Part shown: positions 16,528 through 25,772 of the stretch, piece after piece
Numbering within the stretch: position 1 is the first letter of the stretch
How the letters are laid out: each line of letters starts with the position of its first letter
Assembly (NCBI GenBank): GCA_035604455.1
Contig: DATNIM010000158.1
Span: 9,475-73,474, forward strand
Reading direction: 5' to 3'
Source of the DNA: AG25 sp035604455
Lineage (GTDB): Bacteria > Gemmatimonadota > Gemmatimonadetes > Gemmatimonadales > GWC2-71-9
DNA: 64,000 bases
Translations under genes and position numbers: made by a program
The notes under the pieces: generated by a model
Told to the model about the DNA's origin: nothing
The model's input: only the letters and a program-made list of their open reading frames with translations
Database searches by the model: none

Positions 16528-17049
16528 GTGCCAGCGGCGTTCTACGCGGTGAGCGTGCTGTTCGACGACGAGATCCTGACGTTCAATCGGGTGATCGGCG
16601 TCGTGCGGCGGCGCAACCTGGAGACGAAGGAGTTCGGGGTCGGTCCAAGCGAGCGGGCCGGCGCCCTGCGGCTCACGTTCTTCGTGCAGGCCGACGAAGC
16701 GAACGCCGAGCGCCTCCTTCGCCAGCTCGAGAAAACGCACGGCGTGCGACATGCGGCCGTGTTCACATCCGCCGAGGCGGTCGCCGGGGGAGTGACGCTC
16801 GTCAAGGTGAACGCCAGGGCCCACGAGCGGGCGGCCGTGCTCGCCGTCTTGTCCGACTACCAGGCATCGGTCGTGGACGAAGGTCCTGAGACCGTGATCG
16901 CCGTGGGCTGCGGGCAGGATGCGGCCGCGCTCGTGCGCGCGCTCGAGCCCTTCGGGGTGCTCGAGCTCGCCCGAAGCGGAGCGCTGCTCCGTCGCGCCCC
17001 CCGCTCACGGCCTGTTCTCACCCATTCTCCTTCGGAGGCAGTCCTATGA
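16528..17049 (+). CDS. ilvN: Acetolactate synthase small (regulatory) subunit, divergent
   Basis: A 173-aa protein starting GTG two nt after ilvB. It has the ACT-domain opening AFYAVSVLFDDEILTFNRVIGVVRRRNLETKEFGVG, where typical IlvN has RRGFNIESLTVG, and a second domain ending near 150 that fits the C-terminal acetolactate-synthase small-subunit domain. Sequence conservation is weaker than for the other operon members, but length and position support IlvN/IlvH. It would bind valine and regulate IlvB. The stop overlaps the ilvC ATG. Confidence 0.82.
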   Translation: MPAAFYAVSVLFDDEILTFNRVIGVVRRRNLETKEFGVGPSERAGALRLTFFVQADEANAERLLRQLEKTHGVRHAAVFTSAEAVAGGVTLVKVNARAHERAAVLAVLSDYQASVVDEGPETVIAVGCGQDAAALVRALEPFGVLELARSGALLRRAPRSRPVLTHSPSEAVL

Positions 17050-18110
17050 GTGCAGCGGGGGTGCGGGCGTTCTACGACAGCGACGCGGACCGGCGGCGCC
17101 TTAACGGGCGCGTCATCGCGATCATCGGCTACGGGAGCCAGGGGCACGCCCACGCGCTGAACCTGCGGGACTCAGGTGCCCGCGTGGTCGTCGGGCTCCG
17201 GCCGGGCGGAGGGTCCTGGCAGCGCGCGGCCGCCGAAGGGCTCGACGTCCGGCCCGTGGCGGATGCGGCGGCGAGCGCCGACATCATCATGATGCTCGTC
17301 CCCGATCAGGAGGGTCGGACGGTCTACGACTCGGCGATCGTCGCGGGCCTGCGGCCGGGCAAGACTCTGATGTTCGCGCACGGCTTCAATATCCACTTCA
17401 AGGAAATCCAGCCCCCGGCGACGATCGATGTCTCGATGATCGCGCCCAAATCCCCCGGCCATCTCGTCCGGAGCGAATTCCAGGCGGGCCGCGGCGTTCC
17501 CGCGCTCGTCGCCGTGCACCAGGACCCGAGCGGACACGCGCTCGCCGACGCGCTCGCCTACGCGAGCGGCATCGGCTCCACGCGGGCGGGCGTGCTCGAA
17601 ACCACGTTCCGCGAGGAGACGGAGACGGACCTGTTCGGAGAGCAGGCGGTGCTCTGCGGCGGCGTGTCGGCTCTCGTCAAGGCCGGTTTTGACACCCTGG
17701 TGGACGCGGGCTACGCCCCCGAGCTCGCCTACTTCGAATGTCTTCACGAGCTCAAGTTGATCGTCGATCTGATGTACCGCGGAGGGCTCAGCTTCATGCG
17801 GTACTCGGTGAGCGACACCGCCGAGTACGGGGACTACACCCGCGGACCGCGGATCATCACCGACGAGGTCCGCGAGGCCATGGCGGAGATTCTCTCCGAG
17901 ATCCAGAGCGGCAGTTTTGCGCGTGAATGGATCCGCGAAAGCAGGGAGGGGGGCCACCGCTTCCTGGCCATGCGGCGGAGCGAGAAGGAGCAGTTGATCG
18001 AGCGGGTTGGGGCGAAGCTCCGCGCGATGATGCCCTGGACCGAGGAAGGCAAGGCCCGCGCGGCCGCGCCGTCCGAACGCGCGCAGGCGCCGGCCGCCGC
18101 GGCGCGATGA
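17046..18110 (+). CDS. ilvC: Ketol-acid reductoisomerase
   Basis: IlvC isomerises and reduces acetolactate in the shared valine/isoleucine/leucine route. The 354-aa class I protein has the NADPH loop IAIIGYGSQGHAHALNLRDSG, MIAPKSPGH, the metal-binding EETETDLFGEQAVLCGG and the helix FECLHELKLIVDLMYRGGLSFMRYSVSDTAEYGD region. The last ~25 residues are Ala/Arg-rich and look unstructured. The ATG overlaps the ilvN stop and the stop overlaps the leuC ATG. Confidence 0.96.
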   Translation: MSAAGVRAFYDSDADRRRLNGRVIAIIGYGSQGHAHALNLRDSGARVVVGLRPGGGSWQRAAAEGLDVRPVADAAASADIIMMLVPDQEGRTVYDSAIVAGLRPGKTLMFAHGFNIHFKEIQPPATIDVSMIAPKSPGHLVRSEFQAGRGVPALVAVHQDPSGHALADALAYASGIGSTRAGVLETTFREETETDLFGEQAVLCGGVSALVKAGFDTLVDAGYAPELAYFECLHELKLIVDLMYRGGLSFMRYSVSDTAEYGDYTRGPRIITDEVREAMAEILSEIQSGSFAREWIRESREGGHRFLAMRRSEKEQLIERVGAKLRAMMPWTEEGKARAAAPSERAQAPAAAAR

Positions 18111-19552
18111 CCGCCCGGACGCTGTTCGAGAAGGTTTGGGACACGCACGTCGTGCATCGCCTGCCCGAAGGGCCGGCGCTCTTGTACGTCGATCTGCACC
18201 TCGTCCACGAGGTGACCTCGCCGCAGGCCTTCGCAGGCCTGCGGCGCACCGGCCGCACCGTTCGCCGGCCCGATCTCACGCTGGCCACGGTCGATCACAA
18301 CGTCCCCACGGACGACCGGAGCCTCCCGGTCAAGGACCCGATCTCCGCGAAGCAGCTCGAGGCGTTGTCGACCAACGCGCGTGCCTTCGGCGTGGAACTC
18401 TTCGACCTGGGGTCGCCGAACCAGGGGATCGTGCACGTGATCGGCCCCGAGCTCGGCGCCACTCAACCCGGGTTCGTGATCGTCTGCGGCGACTCCCACA
18501 CCTCCACCCACGGCGCCTTCGGGGCATTGGCGTTCGGCATCGGCACGAGCGAAGTGGAGCACGTGCTCGCCACTCAGTGCCTCGTCATGACCAAGCCGCG
18601 GACGCTCGAGGCCCACTTCACGGGCGCGCTCGCTCCCGGCGTCACGGCCAAGGACGTCGTGCTTGGGTTCATCGGGCAAATCGGGACGGCCGGGGCCACG
18701 GGCCACGTGATCGAGTACACGGGCGAGCCTATCCGCCGCCTTTCAATGGAAGAGCGGATGACCGTGTGCAACATGTCGATAGAAGCGGGCGCGCGGGCGG
18801 GAATGATTGCGCCCGACGACACCACGTTCGCCTACCTCCAGGGTCGCGAGCGGGCGCCGAAGGGCGCGGCCTGGACGCGGGCGACGGGCGAGTGGCGGGC
18901 GCTGCGCACCGACCCCGGTGCGGCCTACGACAGCCGGGTCACGATCGACGCTGGCCGGCTCGCTCCTCAGGTGACTTGGGGAACGAGCCCGGGCATGGTC
19001 ACGGACATCACGGGGCGGGTCCCCGATCCGGCCTCGCTTCCGACGGAGTCCGAGCGGCAGGCCGCCGCCCGAGCGCTTGAGTACATGGGCCTCTCGGCCG
19101 GCACCGCGCTCGAGGGCCTGGCCGTGGACCGCGTGTTTCTGGGTTCGTGCACGAACGCACGGATCGAGGACCTGCGCGCGGCCGCCCGCGTCGTGCGGGG
19201 CCGCCGGGTGGCGTCCACGGTGCGGGCGATGGTCGTGCCGGGATCTGAGCGCGTGCGACGCCAAGCCGAGCGCGAGGGCCTGGATCACGTGTTCCGGGAG
19301 GCTGGGTTCGAGTGGCGACACGCCGGGTGCTCGATGTGTTTGGGCATGAATCCCGACACGCTGCAAAGCGGCGAACGCTGTGCGTCGACGTCAAACCGGA
19401 ATTTCGAGGGCCGCCAGGGCCGGGGTGGCCGGACGCACCTCATGAGCCCCGCGATGGCCGCCGCCGCCGCAGTTGCGGGCAAGCTGGTCGACGTGCGCGG
19501 GTGGTCGCAGGCCGATCTGCCCGCGCCGCCGTCGCTCGAGATGGCGTCCTGA
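18107..19552 (+). CDS. leuC: 3-isopropylmalate dehydratase large subunit
   Basis: LeuC with LeuD isomerises 2- to 3-isopropylmalate. The 481-aa aconitase-family protein has the cluster ligands Cys348 (GSCTNAR), Cys408 and Cys411 (HAGCSMCLG), and the motifs VDHNVPT, GDSHTSTHGAFGALAFGIGTSEVEH and RNFEGRQG. The start at 18107 overlaps the ilvC stop (ATGA). Its stop shares one base with the leuD start. Confidence 0.96.
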   Translation: MTARTLFEKVWDTHVVHRLPEGPALLYVDLHLVHEVTSPQAFAGLRRTGRTVRRPDLTLATVDHNVPTDDRSLPVKDPISAKQLEALSTNARAFGVELFDLGSPNQGIVHVIGPELGATQPGFVIVCGDSHTSTHGAFGALAFGIGTSEVEHVLATQCLVMTKPRTLEAHFTGALAPGVTAKDVVLGFIGQIGTAGATGHVIEYTGEPIRRLSMEERMTVCNMSIEAGARAGMIAPDDTTFAYLQGRERAPKGAAWTRATGEWRALRTDPGAAYDSRVTIDAGRLAPQVTWGTSPGMVTDITGRVPDPASLPTESERQAAARALEYMGLSAGTALEGLAVDRVFLGSCTNARIEDLRAAARVVRGRRVASTVRAMVVPGSERVRRQAEREGLDHVFREAGFEWRHAGCSMCLGMNPDTLQSGERCASTSNRNFEGRQGRGGRTHLMSPAMAAAAAVAGKLVDVRGWSQADLPAPPSLEMAS

Positions 19553-20163
19553 TGGAGTCCTTCGTCCGGCACGTGGGGAAGGCCGTCGCCCTCCCGCGCG
19601 AGAACGTCGACACCGACCAGATCATTCCCAAACAATTCCTGAAGGGGGTTGAGCGCACCGGCTTGGGGCCCGCGCTCTTCTTCGACTGGCGCTACCGCGC
19701 CGACGGCAGCCCGAACCCGGACTTCGAGCTCAACCAGCCCACGGCGGCCGGTGCGAGCATCCTTGTGGCCGGCGCCAACTTCGGCTGCGGCTCTTCCCGC
19801 GAGCACGCGGCCTGGGCTCTCGCGGACGCCGGGTTCAAAGTGGTGATCGCGCCGTCGTTCGCGGACATCTTCTTCGCCAACTGCTGCCAGAACGGCCTGT
19901 TGCCTGTGGCGTTGCCGGCGGCGGCCGTCGCGGAGATCACGCGGCGGTGTGCCGCCGGGCGGGGTGCTTATCGCTTGACCGTCGATCTTGAAGGGGAATC
20001 CGTCGAGGACGACCAGGGCTTCAAGGCTGCTTTCCACCTCGAGCCCTACCGGCGGTTCATGCTCCTCCGCGGCCTGGACGAAATCGGGCGCACCCTGCTC
20101 GACGAGGAGCGGATCGCCGCCTTCGAGCGCCGCCGCGCCATCGCCGCCGCCATCTCGGCGTGA
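19552..20163 (+). CDS. leuD: 3-isopropylmalate dehydratase small subunit
   Basis: The 203-aa swivel-domain subunit. Visible motifs are ENVDTDQIIPKQFLK, LVAGANFGCGSSREHAAWAL, and SFADIFFANCCQNGLLPV. It pairs with LeuC encoded just upstream (TGATG junction). I use the ATG at 19552; the frame stays open to 19312 but that part overlaps leuC and has no homology. Confidence 0.96.
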   Translation: MESFVRHVGKAVALPRENVDTDQIIPKQFLKGVERTGLGPALFFDWRYRADGSPNPDFELNQPTAAGASILVAGANFGCGSSREHAAWALADAGFKVVIAPSFADIFFANCCQNGLLPVALPAAAVAEITRRCAAGRGAYRLTVDLEGESVEDDQGFKAAFHLEPYRRFMLLRGLDEIGRTLLDEERIAAFERRRAIAAAISA

Positions 20164-21290
20164 CCGCGTTTTCCGTCGTCGTCCTCCCGGGCGATGGGAT
20201 CGGCCGGGAGGTGACGGCCGAGGCCGAGCGCGTGCTCGCCGCGGCGGCCCGGCGGTTCGGCCTGGAGCTCATGCTGGCGCACTACCCGATCGGTGCCGCG
20301 GCCGTGGCGTTGACGGGCAGTCCCTTGCCGCCCGACACCCGCGCCGCGGTCGAGCGGGCGGACGCCGTGTTGCTCGGGGCCGTGGGCGACCCGTCGCTCG
20401 ACAATGCGCCGCGCGAGCGCAAGCCCGAGACCGGGCTCCTCGCCCTGCGCGCGCTGCTCGGCGTCTTCGCGAACCTCAGGCCCGTGGCGATCCACCCCGC
20501 CCTCCTAGACCGCTCCCCCTTGCGACCCGAGCGCCTGCATGGCGTGGACCTCTTGATCGTCCGCGAGCTGACGGGCGGCCTGTACTACGGGGAGCCGCGC
20601 GGTAGGACTGCGGTCGACGCGGTGAACACCCTACGGTATTCGGTGGCGGAGGTGGAGCGGGTGGCGCGCGTGGCATTCGATGCGGCGCGCAAGCGCCGCG
20701 GTCTCGTGACGTCGGTCGACAAGGCGAACGTGCTCGAGGTGTCGCAGCTCTGGCGGGACACGGTCTCGCGCGTGGGCCGTGAATATGCGGACGTTCGACT
20801 CGAGCATCTCTACGTGGACTACGCGGCGATGCGTCTCGTGGCGGATCCGGCGAGCCTCGACGTCGTGCTGACCGAGAACATGTTCGGTGACATCCTGAGC
20901 GACGAGGCGGCGGTGCTGGTGGGATCGCTCGGGATGCTGCCCTCGGCGTCGCTCGGCACGGGCCCCGGCCTCTACGAACCGATCCATGGATCCGCACCGG
21001 GGATCGCCGGTCAGGGGATCGCGAACCCGATCGGCGCGATCGCATCCGCGGGGATGCTCCTGCGCTATGGGCTGAAGCACGCCGCCGCGGCCGACGCGGT
21101 GGACGACGCTATTCGGACTGCCCTCGACTCGGGTGTGCGCACTCGCGATATCGCCGCGCCGGGGAAGCCGTCGCTTGGAACGAGCGAAGTGGGCGAGCGA
21201 ATCGCGGCCCTCGTCGCGGGGTCAGAGGTCGGTCACAGCCCCGAGGCTCGCGCTCGAGACGACCTTCGCGTACTTCCCAAGCACGCCTGA
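20160..21290 (+). CDS. leuB: 3-isopropylmalate dehydrogenase
   Basis: LeuB oxidatively decarboxylates 3-isopropylmalate to 2-ketoisocaproate. The 376-aa protein has VLPGDGIGREVT, the Arg-containing substrate region FANLRPV, ELTGGLYYGEPRG, DKANVLE and NMFGDILSDEAA, then EPIHGSAPGIAGQGIANP. The last gene of the operon, starting with a GTGA overlap. The final ~22 residues extend beyond the usual LeuB end and are encoded inside the 3' end of the convergent ilvD gene. Confidence 0.95.
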   Translation: MTAFSVVVLPGDGIGREVTAEAERVLAAAARRFGLELMLAHYPIGAAAVALTGSPLPPDTRAAVERADAVLLGAVGDPSLDNAPRERKPETGLLALRALLGVFANLRPVAIHPALLDRSPLRPERLHGVDLLIVRELTGGLYYGEPRGRTAVDAVNTLRYSVAEVERVARVAFDAARKRRGLVTSVDKANVLEVSQLWRDTVSRVGREYADVRLEHLYVDYAAMRLVADPASLDVVLTENMFGDILSDEAAVLVGSLGMLPSASLGTGPGLYEPIHGSAPGIAGQGIANPIGAIASAGMLLRYGLKHAAAADAVDDAIRTALDSGVRTRDIAAPGKPSLGTSEVGERIAALVAGSEVGHSPEARARDDLRVLPKHA

Positions 21291-22895
21291 CGTATAGCGG
21301 GGAGCGGGCGGGGACCACGCCGCCCGCCGCCGCGCGAGCTCGGCCTCGCTCACGTTGAGCTCGAGGCGTCCGCGCTCCGCATCGATCGTAATCGGGTCTC
21401 CCTCGTTCACGAGGGCGATCGTACCGCCCACCGCGGCCTCGGGCGCCACGTGGCCCACTACGAGACCATGGGTGCCACCTGAGAACCGTCCGTCGGTGAT
21501 GAGACCCACCGCGTCGCCGAGACCCGCGCCCACGATGGCGGCGGTAGGCGAGAGCATCTCCCGCATGCCGGGCCCGCCACGTGGCCCCTCGGACCGGATG
21601 ACCAGCACGTCGCCCGACCGGATCCGGCCGGCGAGGATCGCCTCAAGCGACGCCTCCTCGGACTCGAACACCCGCGCCGGCCCGGTCAGGCGCCGACGTG
21701 CCACCCCGCTCACCTTCGCCACGCTCCCTTCGGTGGCGAGGTTGCCCCGGAGGACGGCGAGGTGGCCCTCGGGATAGAGCGGCCGGTCCCAGGGCCGGAT
21801 GACTTCTTGGTTTGCAGGCGGGGTGTCGGGGACGGTCTGCAATTGCTCGGCGATCGTCTGTCCGGTGACGGAGAGCGCCTCGCCGTGCAGCACGCCGTGG
21901 GCGAGCAGGATCTTCATCACCTGCGGGATCCCGCCCGCGCGGTGCAGGTCGGTCGCCACGAAGCGGCCCGAGGGTTTGAGGTCGCACAGCACCGGCACTC
22001 GGGGCCGCAACGCCTCGAAGTCGGCAAGCGTGAGGGGCACGCCGGCGGCGTGGGCGATGGCGAGCAGATGGAGCACGGCGTTGGTCGAGCCGCCGACGGC
22101 CATCGTCACGGCGATGGCGTTTTCGAAGGCCGCGCGCGTCAGGATCTGGCGTGGGCGCAGCTCGCGCCGCAGCGCCTCGACGAGGGTCTTGGCCGACCGT
22201 GCGGCGCTCTCCGTCTTCTCCGCGTCTTCCGCAGCCATCGTCGAGGACCCGGGCAGGCTCATCCCCATCGCCTCGAATACCGAAGACATGGTGTTCGCCG
22301 TGTACATGCCGCCGCAGGACCCCGCGCCCGGGCAGGCGTGGCGCTCGATCGCATCCAGCTCGGATTGGTCGATCTTGTGGGCGCTGAATTCGCCCACGGC
22401 CTCGAAGACGCTCACGATGGTGAGGTCGCGGCCGTGCCAGTGACCGGGCTTGATGGTGCCGCCGTAGACGAAGATCGCGGGGATGTTCATGCGCGCGATC
22501 GCGATCATCGCGCCCGGCATGTTCTTGTCGCAGCCCCCTACCGCGAGCAGCGCGTCCATCGCCTGCGCGTTGCACGCGGTCTCAATCGAGTCGGCGATCA
22601 CCTCGCGGGACACAAGCGAATACTTCATCCCCTCCGTGCCCATCGAAATCCCGTCGCTCACCGTGATCGTGCCGAAGATCTGCGGCATCACGCCCTCGGT
22701 CCGCAGCGCCGCCTCGGCCCGGCGCGCCAACCCGTCGAGTCCCATGTTGCACGGCGTGATGGTGCTGTAGGCGTTGGCGACCCCGACGATCGGCTTGTCG
22801 AAATCGCGGTCGCCGAACCCTACGGCGCGGAGCATGGCCCGGTTCGGGGCCCGCTCCACGCCCTGGGTGATCGCGCGGCTGCGCAGCTCTGCCAT
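21222..22895 (-). CDS. ilvD: Dihydroxyacid dehydratase
   Basis: IlvD dehydrates dihydroxy acids in valine and isoleucine synthesis. The 557-aa protein has the iron-sulfur ligands Cys49 (TPCNMGLD), Cys122 (GGCDKNMPG) and Cys194 (CPGAGSCGGMYTANTM), plus TDGRFSGGTHG near the C-terminus. It faces the leu/ilv operon and its 3' end overlaps that of leuB by 69 bp. GGAGAG precedes the ATG and a TATCTT box lies 23 nt upstream of it. Confidence 0.96.
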   Translation of the reverse strand: MAELRSRAITQGVERAPNRAMLRAVGFGDRDFDKPIVGVANAYSTITPCNMGLDGLARRAEAALRTEGVMPQIFGTITVSDGISMGTEGMKYSLVSREVIADSIETACNAQAMDALLAVGGCDKNMPGAMIAIARMNIPAIFVYGGTIKPGHWHGRDLTIVSVFEAVGEFSAHKIDQSELDAIERHACPGAGSCGGMYTANTMSSVFEAMGMSLPGSSTMAAEDAEKTESAARSAKTLVEALRRELRPRQILTRAAFENAIAVTMAVGGSTNAVLHLLAIAHAAGVPLTLADFEALRPRVPVLCDLKPSGRFVATDLHRAGGIPQVMKILLAHGVLHGEALSVTGQTIAEQLQTVPDTPPANQEVIRPWDRPLYPEGHLAVLRGNLATEGSVAKVSGVARRRLTGPARVFESEEASLEAILAGRIRSGDVLVIRSEGPRGGPGMREMLSPTAAIVGAGLGDAVGLITDGRFSGGTHGLVVGHVAPEAAVGGTIALVNEGDPITIDAERGRLELNVSEAELARRRAAWSPPAPRYTSGVLGKYAKVVSSASLGAVTDL

Positions 22896-22917
22896 GGACT
22901 CTCCGTGTGAGTGACGT

Positions 22918-22947
22918 AAGATAAGCGGGCCTCAAGGGGACTTGAGG
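22918..22947 (-). promoter_or_regulatory. ilvD promoter region with palindrome
   Basis: On the minus strand TATCTT (22923-22918) is a good -10 box about 17 nt before the likely transcript start of ilvD. At the -35 position no TTGACA is seen; instead a perfect inverted repeat CCTCAAG-4 nt-CTTGAGG (22930-22947) covers it. A weak -35 under an operator-like palindrome suggests control by a DNA-binding protein. Confidence 0.4.
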
Positions 22948-22995
22948 GCGGCCGTCGCCCCCTGTGCACGCTGCCCGTGGACTCGAGGGTAGGCC

Positions 22996-25689
22996 ATGCG
23001 CTTACACAGCTCGCGATCGCGAATGGTGTGGTGTCTTCTTGTCTCGGTCTTCGTCGGCCTTCCGCTTGCGGGCCAACAGACGGATACCGTCCGGCGCGAC
23101 TCGCTCGCGCGCTTCCTTGGGGCGTTCCCCTTCCGGAATCTGGGGCCCGCCGCCTACAGTGGCCGGGTCACGGCGATCGCCGTCGCGGGGCCGCCCGGTC
23201 CCGCGCCGAAGACCTTCTATGTGGGTGCCGCCGGGGGCGGCGTCTGGAAAACGGCAAACGGCGGAATGACGTGGCAGTCGGTCTCCGCGGGCTTTGGCGT
23301 GCAGACGATCGGCGACGTGGCCGTGGCGCCATCCGATCCGCAGATCGTCTGGGTAGGCACCGGAGAGCGGAACAGTCTCCGGTCCCAGTGGTGGGGCGAC
23401 GGCGTATACCGCTCGACCGACGGCGGCAAGACCTGGTCGAACATGGGTCTCGGCGCCACCCGCTCGATCGGCCGCATCGTCATCCATCCGCGCAATCCCG
23501 ACATCGTCTACGTCGCGGTACTCGGGCATCTGTGGGGGCCGAACCCCGAGCGCGGCATCTATCAGACGACCGACGGCGGCAAGACGTGGCGCAACCTGCT
23601 GTTCGTCGACGACACCACGGGCTTCGTCGATCTCGTCATGGATCCCAAGAACCCGGCCATCCTCTACGCCGCCGCGTGGCACCGGCTGCGCTGGGGAGGC
23701 TCGCACATGCAGGGGGTCGGCGCGGGGAGCGGGATCTACAAGACGACCGATGGAGGCGCCACGTGGACCCGCCTCACCGATCCCAAGCTCTCGAACGGCC
23801 TGCCCGCCGCCAACATGGGCCGCATCGGCCTGGCCATCTCGGCCCAAGATCCGCGCGTGGTCTATGCCATGATCCAGGTCGATCAGGGAATCACCGATCC
23901 CCTCGCGGGGCGCTATGGCGGCGTCTTCCGCTCGAACGACGCGGGGGCGTCCTGGACGCAGGTGAACGACCTCCAGGCGGTCCCGCACTATTACTACGAC
24001 GAGATCCGCGTCGACCCCACGAACTCAGAGCACGTGTTCGTGGCCGCGTCCCCGCTCCTCGAAAGCAAGGACGGCGCGAAGACGTTCGCGCCCGACTCGC
24101 TCCCCCGCGTACACGTCGACAATCACGCGTTGTGGATCAATCCGGCGGATCCCGCCGAACTCGTGCTCGGCAACGACGGCGGCGTCTACATCACCCGCGA
24201 CAGCGCGCGGGCCTGGGAGCACATGGCGCTCCCCGTGGGGCAGTTCTACAGCGTGATCGTCGATAGCTCGGTGGCGCCCTACCAGGTGTGCGGCGGCCTT
24301 CAGGACAACGGGATCTGGTGCGGTCCGAGCCGCACCCGTGACACCCTAGGCATCACCGATGCCGACTGGTATCCCGTGAACGGTGGCGACGGTATGTGGG
24401 TGCAGATCCCGCCGCACGACCCGTATACGATCTACTCGGGATGGCAGTACGGGCACCTCTCGCGCATGGACCTGCGGACCTGGAAACGCGACGACATCAC
24501 GCCGATGGCCTTGGATGCGGGGCGCGACTCAGGCTACCCCTTCACCTGGGGGTGGACGACGCCACTGCTCTTGTCGAGTCATGATCCGACCGTCCTCTAC
24601 GCTGGTGCGAACCATCTGATCCGGCTGACGCACGGGGGGGACGACTGGGAGGTGCTCGGTCCCGACATGACGCGGGCCGACCGCGAGCACCCGGCGCCCG
24701 AGGCGGGGCACACGTCCTACCACGCGATCTTCGCGATCGCCGAAAGCCCCGACTCGGCGGGCGTCCTGTGGACCGGCAGCGACGACGGCCTGCTGTGGCT
24801 CACGCGGGACGGCGGCAAGACGTGGGCGAACCTCACTGCAAGGTTCCCGTCCGAGGCCCCCAAGTCGTGCGTCGTGGCCGCGATCGCGGCGTCGCGCCAC
24901 CTGGTGAGCCGTGCCTGGGTGGTCCTCGACTGCCACACGCTGGATGACTACCGCCCCTTCGTCTACCGGACCGAGGACTTCGGCCAAACGTGGACCGCGC
25001 GGACCACGGGTCTCGCGCCGGACGGCGGCAGCCTGTCGATCTTAGAGGATCCGGTGAACCCCCGGGTCGCGTGGCTCGGCACGGCGACCGGGTTGTACGC
25101 CACAGTCGATGGCGGCGACCATTGGCGCCGCTTCGGCAAGGACCTGCCACCGGCGCCCGTCGAAGCCATCGCGATGTCCTACGCGACCCGTGAGCTCGCG
25201 CTGGCGACGCACGGGCGAGGTCTCTGGGTGGCCCCCGTTGGGCCGATCGAAGAGGCGTCCGATACGCTGTTCACCGAGAACGCTCACCTTTTCGCGGTGC
25301 CAGCCGCCTTCCAGTATCGTCGGAGCGACACCTATCCTGATTTCGGCACGCGGCCGTTCATCGCTCCGAATCCCCCGAAGGGCGCCGTCGTGAGCTACTA
25401 CCTGCGCGAGGCACAGGCCGACGCTGTGAAGCTCGTCATCACCACTGCCGCGGGCGACACGGTGAAGCAGCTCACGGGGCCAGGGTACGCGGGGCTCCAG
25501 TCGGTGACGTGGGACCTCTCACGCGACCGGCCGCGGCCCCGGGAAAAGGGCGGACCCACGGATCCTGCGGACTTAAAGCAAGCCCTGCCGGGCGCCTACG
25601 TCGTGCACCTGCGCGTGGGCACGCGCGTGCTCGAGCGCCCGATCACGGTGGTCGAGTGGCCGAGCGACCGCCTGGGGCGGGTGCGCTGA
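22996..25689 (+). CDS. Exported Asp-box (BNR/VPS10-like) beta-propeller protein
   Basis: An 897-aa protein with a signal peptide (about 1-27, ending GLPLAGQQ). From about residue 40 to 770 it carries many S/T-x-D-G-G-x-x-W Asp-box repeats (YRSTDGGKTWSNM, YQTTDGGKTWRNL, YKTTDGGATWTRL, WLTRDGGKTWANL), the mark of sialidase/sortilin-type propellers. The last ~120 residues form a beta-rich domain with the pattern of an FlgD-type Ig fold (GYAGLQSVTWDLSRD). Such proteins are abundant in Gemmatimonadota and Acidobacteria; their substrates are unknown. GAGG precedes the ATG. A paralogue lies at 41387. Confidence 0.85.
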   Translation: MRLHSSRSRMVWCLLVSVFVGLPLAGQQTDTVRRDSLARFLGAFPFRNLGPAAYSGRVTAIAVAGPPGPAPKTFYVGAAGGGVWKTANGGMTWQSVSAGFGVQTIGDVAVAPSDPQIVWVGTGERNSLRSQWWGDGVYRSTDGGKTWSNMGLGATRSIGRIVIHPRNPDIVYVAVLGHLWGPNPERGIYQTTDGGKTWRNLLFVDDTTGFVDLVMDPKNPAILYAAAWHRLRWGGSHMQGVGAGSGIYKTTDGGATWTRLTDPKLSNGLPAANMGRIGLAISAQDPRVVYAMIQVDQGITDPLAGRYGGVFRSNDAGASWTQVNDLQAVPHYYYDEIRVDPTNSEHVFVAASPLLESKDGAKTFAPDSLPRVHVDNHALWINPADPAELVLGNDGGVYITRDSARAWEHMALPVGQFYSVIVDSSVAPYQVCGGLQDNGIWCGPSRTRDTLGITDADWYPVNGGDGMWVQIPPHDPYTIYSGWQYGHLSRMDLRTWKRDDITPMALDAGRDSGYPFTWGWTTPLLLSSHDPTVLYAGANHLIRLTHGGDDWEVLGPDMTRADREHPAPEAGHTSYHAIFAIAESPDSAGVLWTGSDDGLLWLTRDGGKTWANLTARFPSEAPKSCVVAAIAASRHLVSRAWVVLDCHTLDDYRPFVYRTEDFGQTWTARTTGLAPDGGSLSILEDPVNPRVAWLGTATGLYATVDGGDHWRRFGKDLPPAPVEAIAMSYATRELALATHGRGLWVAPVGPIEEASDTLFTENAHLFAVPAAFQYRRSDTYPDFGTRPFIAPNPPKGAVVSYYLREAQADAVKLVITTAAGDTVKQLTGPGYAGLQSVTWDLSRDRPRPREKGGPTDPADLKQALPGAYVVHLRVGTRVLERPITVVEWPSDRLGRVR

Positions 25690-25707
25690 GGCCGCATTGA
25701 AGAAGGA

Positions 25708-25743
25708 AGGGCTCCCCGCTCCCAACAGGGACCGGGGAGCCCT
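25708..25743. terminator. Hairpin between convergent genes
   Basis: An 11-bp perfect stem AGGGCTCCCCG / CGGGGAGCCCT with a 14-nt loop sits between the stops of the propeller gene and the coiled-coil lipoprotein gene. No long T-run follows on either strand, so it may be a weak or bidirectional terminator or an mRNA-end stabiliser. Confidence 0.6.
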
Positions 25744-25772
25744 GGGTTCAGCTCTGGGTGGAACCCTCGGGT

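Noticed and set aside
19312..19551. Upstream extension of leuD
   Set aside because: It lies inside leuC, and LeuD homology starts at 19552.
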